Shown in pieces: positions 63,798 to 64,000 of a stretch of DNA of 64,000 nucleotides (the first letter of the stretch is position 1; each line of letters opens with the position of its first letter). Origin of the DNA: Aquilaria yunnanensis (taxonomy: Eukaryota > Streptophyta > Magnoliopsida > Malvales > Thymelaeaceae); the NCBI GenBank assembly GCA_039654915.1, contig CM077598.1, positions 69,840,041-69,904,040 of the forward strand, given 5' to 3'. The notes beneath the pieces were generated by a model. The model saw nothing but the letters and a program-made list of their open reading frames with translations. It was not told where the DNA came from and searched no databases. Made by a program: the position numbers and the translations under genes.

Positions 63798-64000
63798 GCC
63801 CATTCCATCATAAGTCCCATTTGCTTTTACTTCTGCTCTTTCCTCTGCTTTGCCCCTGTTTTCGTACTTTCTTGCTTTCTGTGGCGGAGCTGCCTTAATC
63901 AGAGCTTTTTTCAGCCAACTTTCACGACGGCGTCCTCAGACTTTGGCAAATCTTTTAGTGGGTTTTTGTTTTCCAGAGTGTTTTGATTCCTCTGTTCTTT

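Larger units (their letters stand above)
62416..64000 (-). mobile_element. Tat-lineage element F, 3' end only, runs off window
   Basis: The minus-strand element starts with its 3' LTR and continues with the PPT, 80-bp repeats and the promoter and leader of its antisense ORF. The window ends about 50 bases before where the antisense ATG should be, by alignment with B. Left flank CACTT (62411-62415) is the half target duplicate. F is most similar to B by eye. Confidence 0.88.

Overview
The window is plant nuclear DNA, almost entirely nested and decayed LTR retrotransposons. The evidence is a plant LOG-type (cytokinin-activating) gene relic at the left edge, Ty3/gypsy polyproteins of the plant-specific Tat, Athila and Del/Tekay types, and a plant initiator-Met or TGGCGCC-type primer site in each element. 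I cannot name the species. No intact host gene, tRNA or rRNA was found.

Layout. 1-450 (minus) is an intronless LOG-like pseudogene; 530-1150 is a broken Cys-containing gene fragment; 1401-2345 (minus) is an Athila-type integrase relic; 2346-3099 is probably a truncated LTR. Tat element A (+) starts at 3100: LTR, broken gag (split by a 1.4-kb solo LTR at 5385-6799), protease and RT. Its RNase H is split at 9170 by Del/Tekay-type element G (9171-30540, TSD CCAAG). G's RT is split by Tat element B (13877-25656, TSD GTACG), and B's protease is split by a further 1.0-kb solo LTR (16587-17607). A resumes at 30541 and stops inside its antisense ORF at about 33180. There it abuts a truncated minus-strand Tat element E, whose other part, with gag and 5' LTR, lies at 59238-61914. 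Between E's halves sits Tat element D (+, 35394-59237), which holds two more 1.4-kb solo LTRs (39514-40929, 44379-45794) and a complete minus-strand Tat element C (46535-57402, TSD CAAAG). A second copy of the Athila integrase piece (61915-62415) and the 3' LTR end of another minus-strand Tat element F (62416 to the window end) close the region.

How the genes work together. Each Tat element has gag, protease, RT, a degenerate gypsy RNase H, a second archaeal-type RNase H and integrase on one strand. On the opposite strand, between integrase and the 3' LTR, is a four-exon coiled-coil gene (aORF) with its own TATA box. Integrase and aORF converge on a spacer of tandem hairpin-bearing repeats. 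Sense pol frames are badly broken; in B the aORF exons add up to a 723-codon frame interrupted by one stop.

The most interesting candidate is this antisense gene module: conserved promoter, conserved introns and a repeated convergent spacer. Antisense ORFs are known in the Tat lineage, so the module as a class is not new, but its spacer hairpins, 80-bp upstream repeats and ABRE/TATA layout deserve testing.
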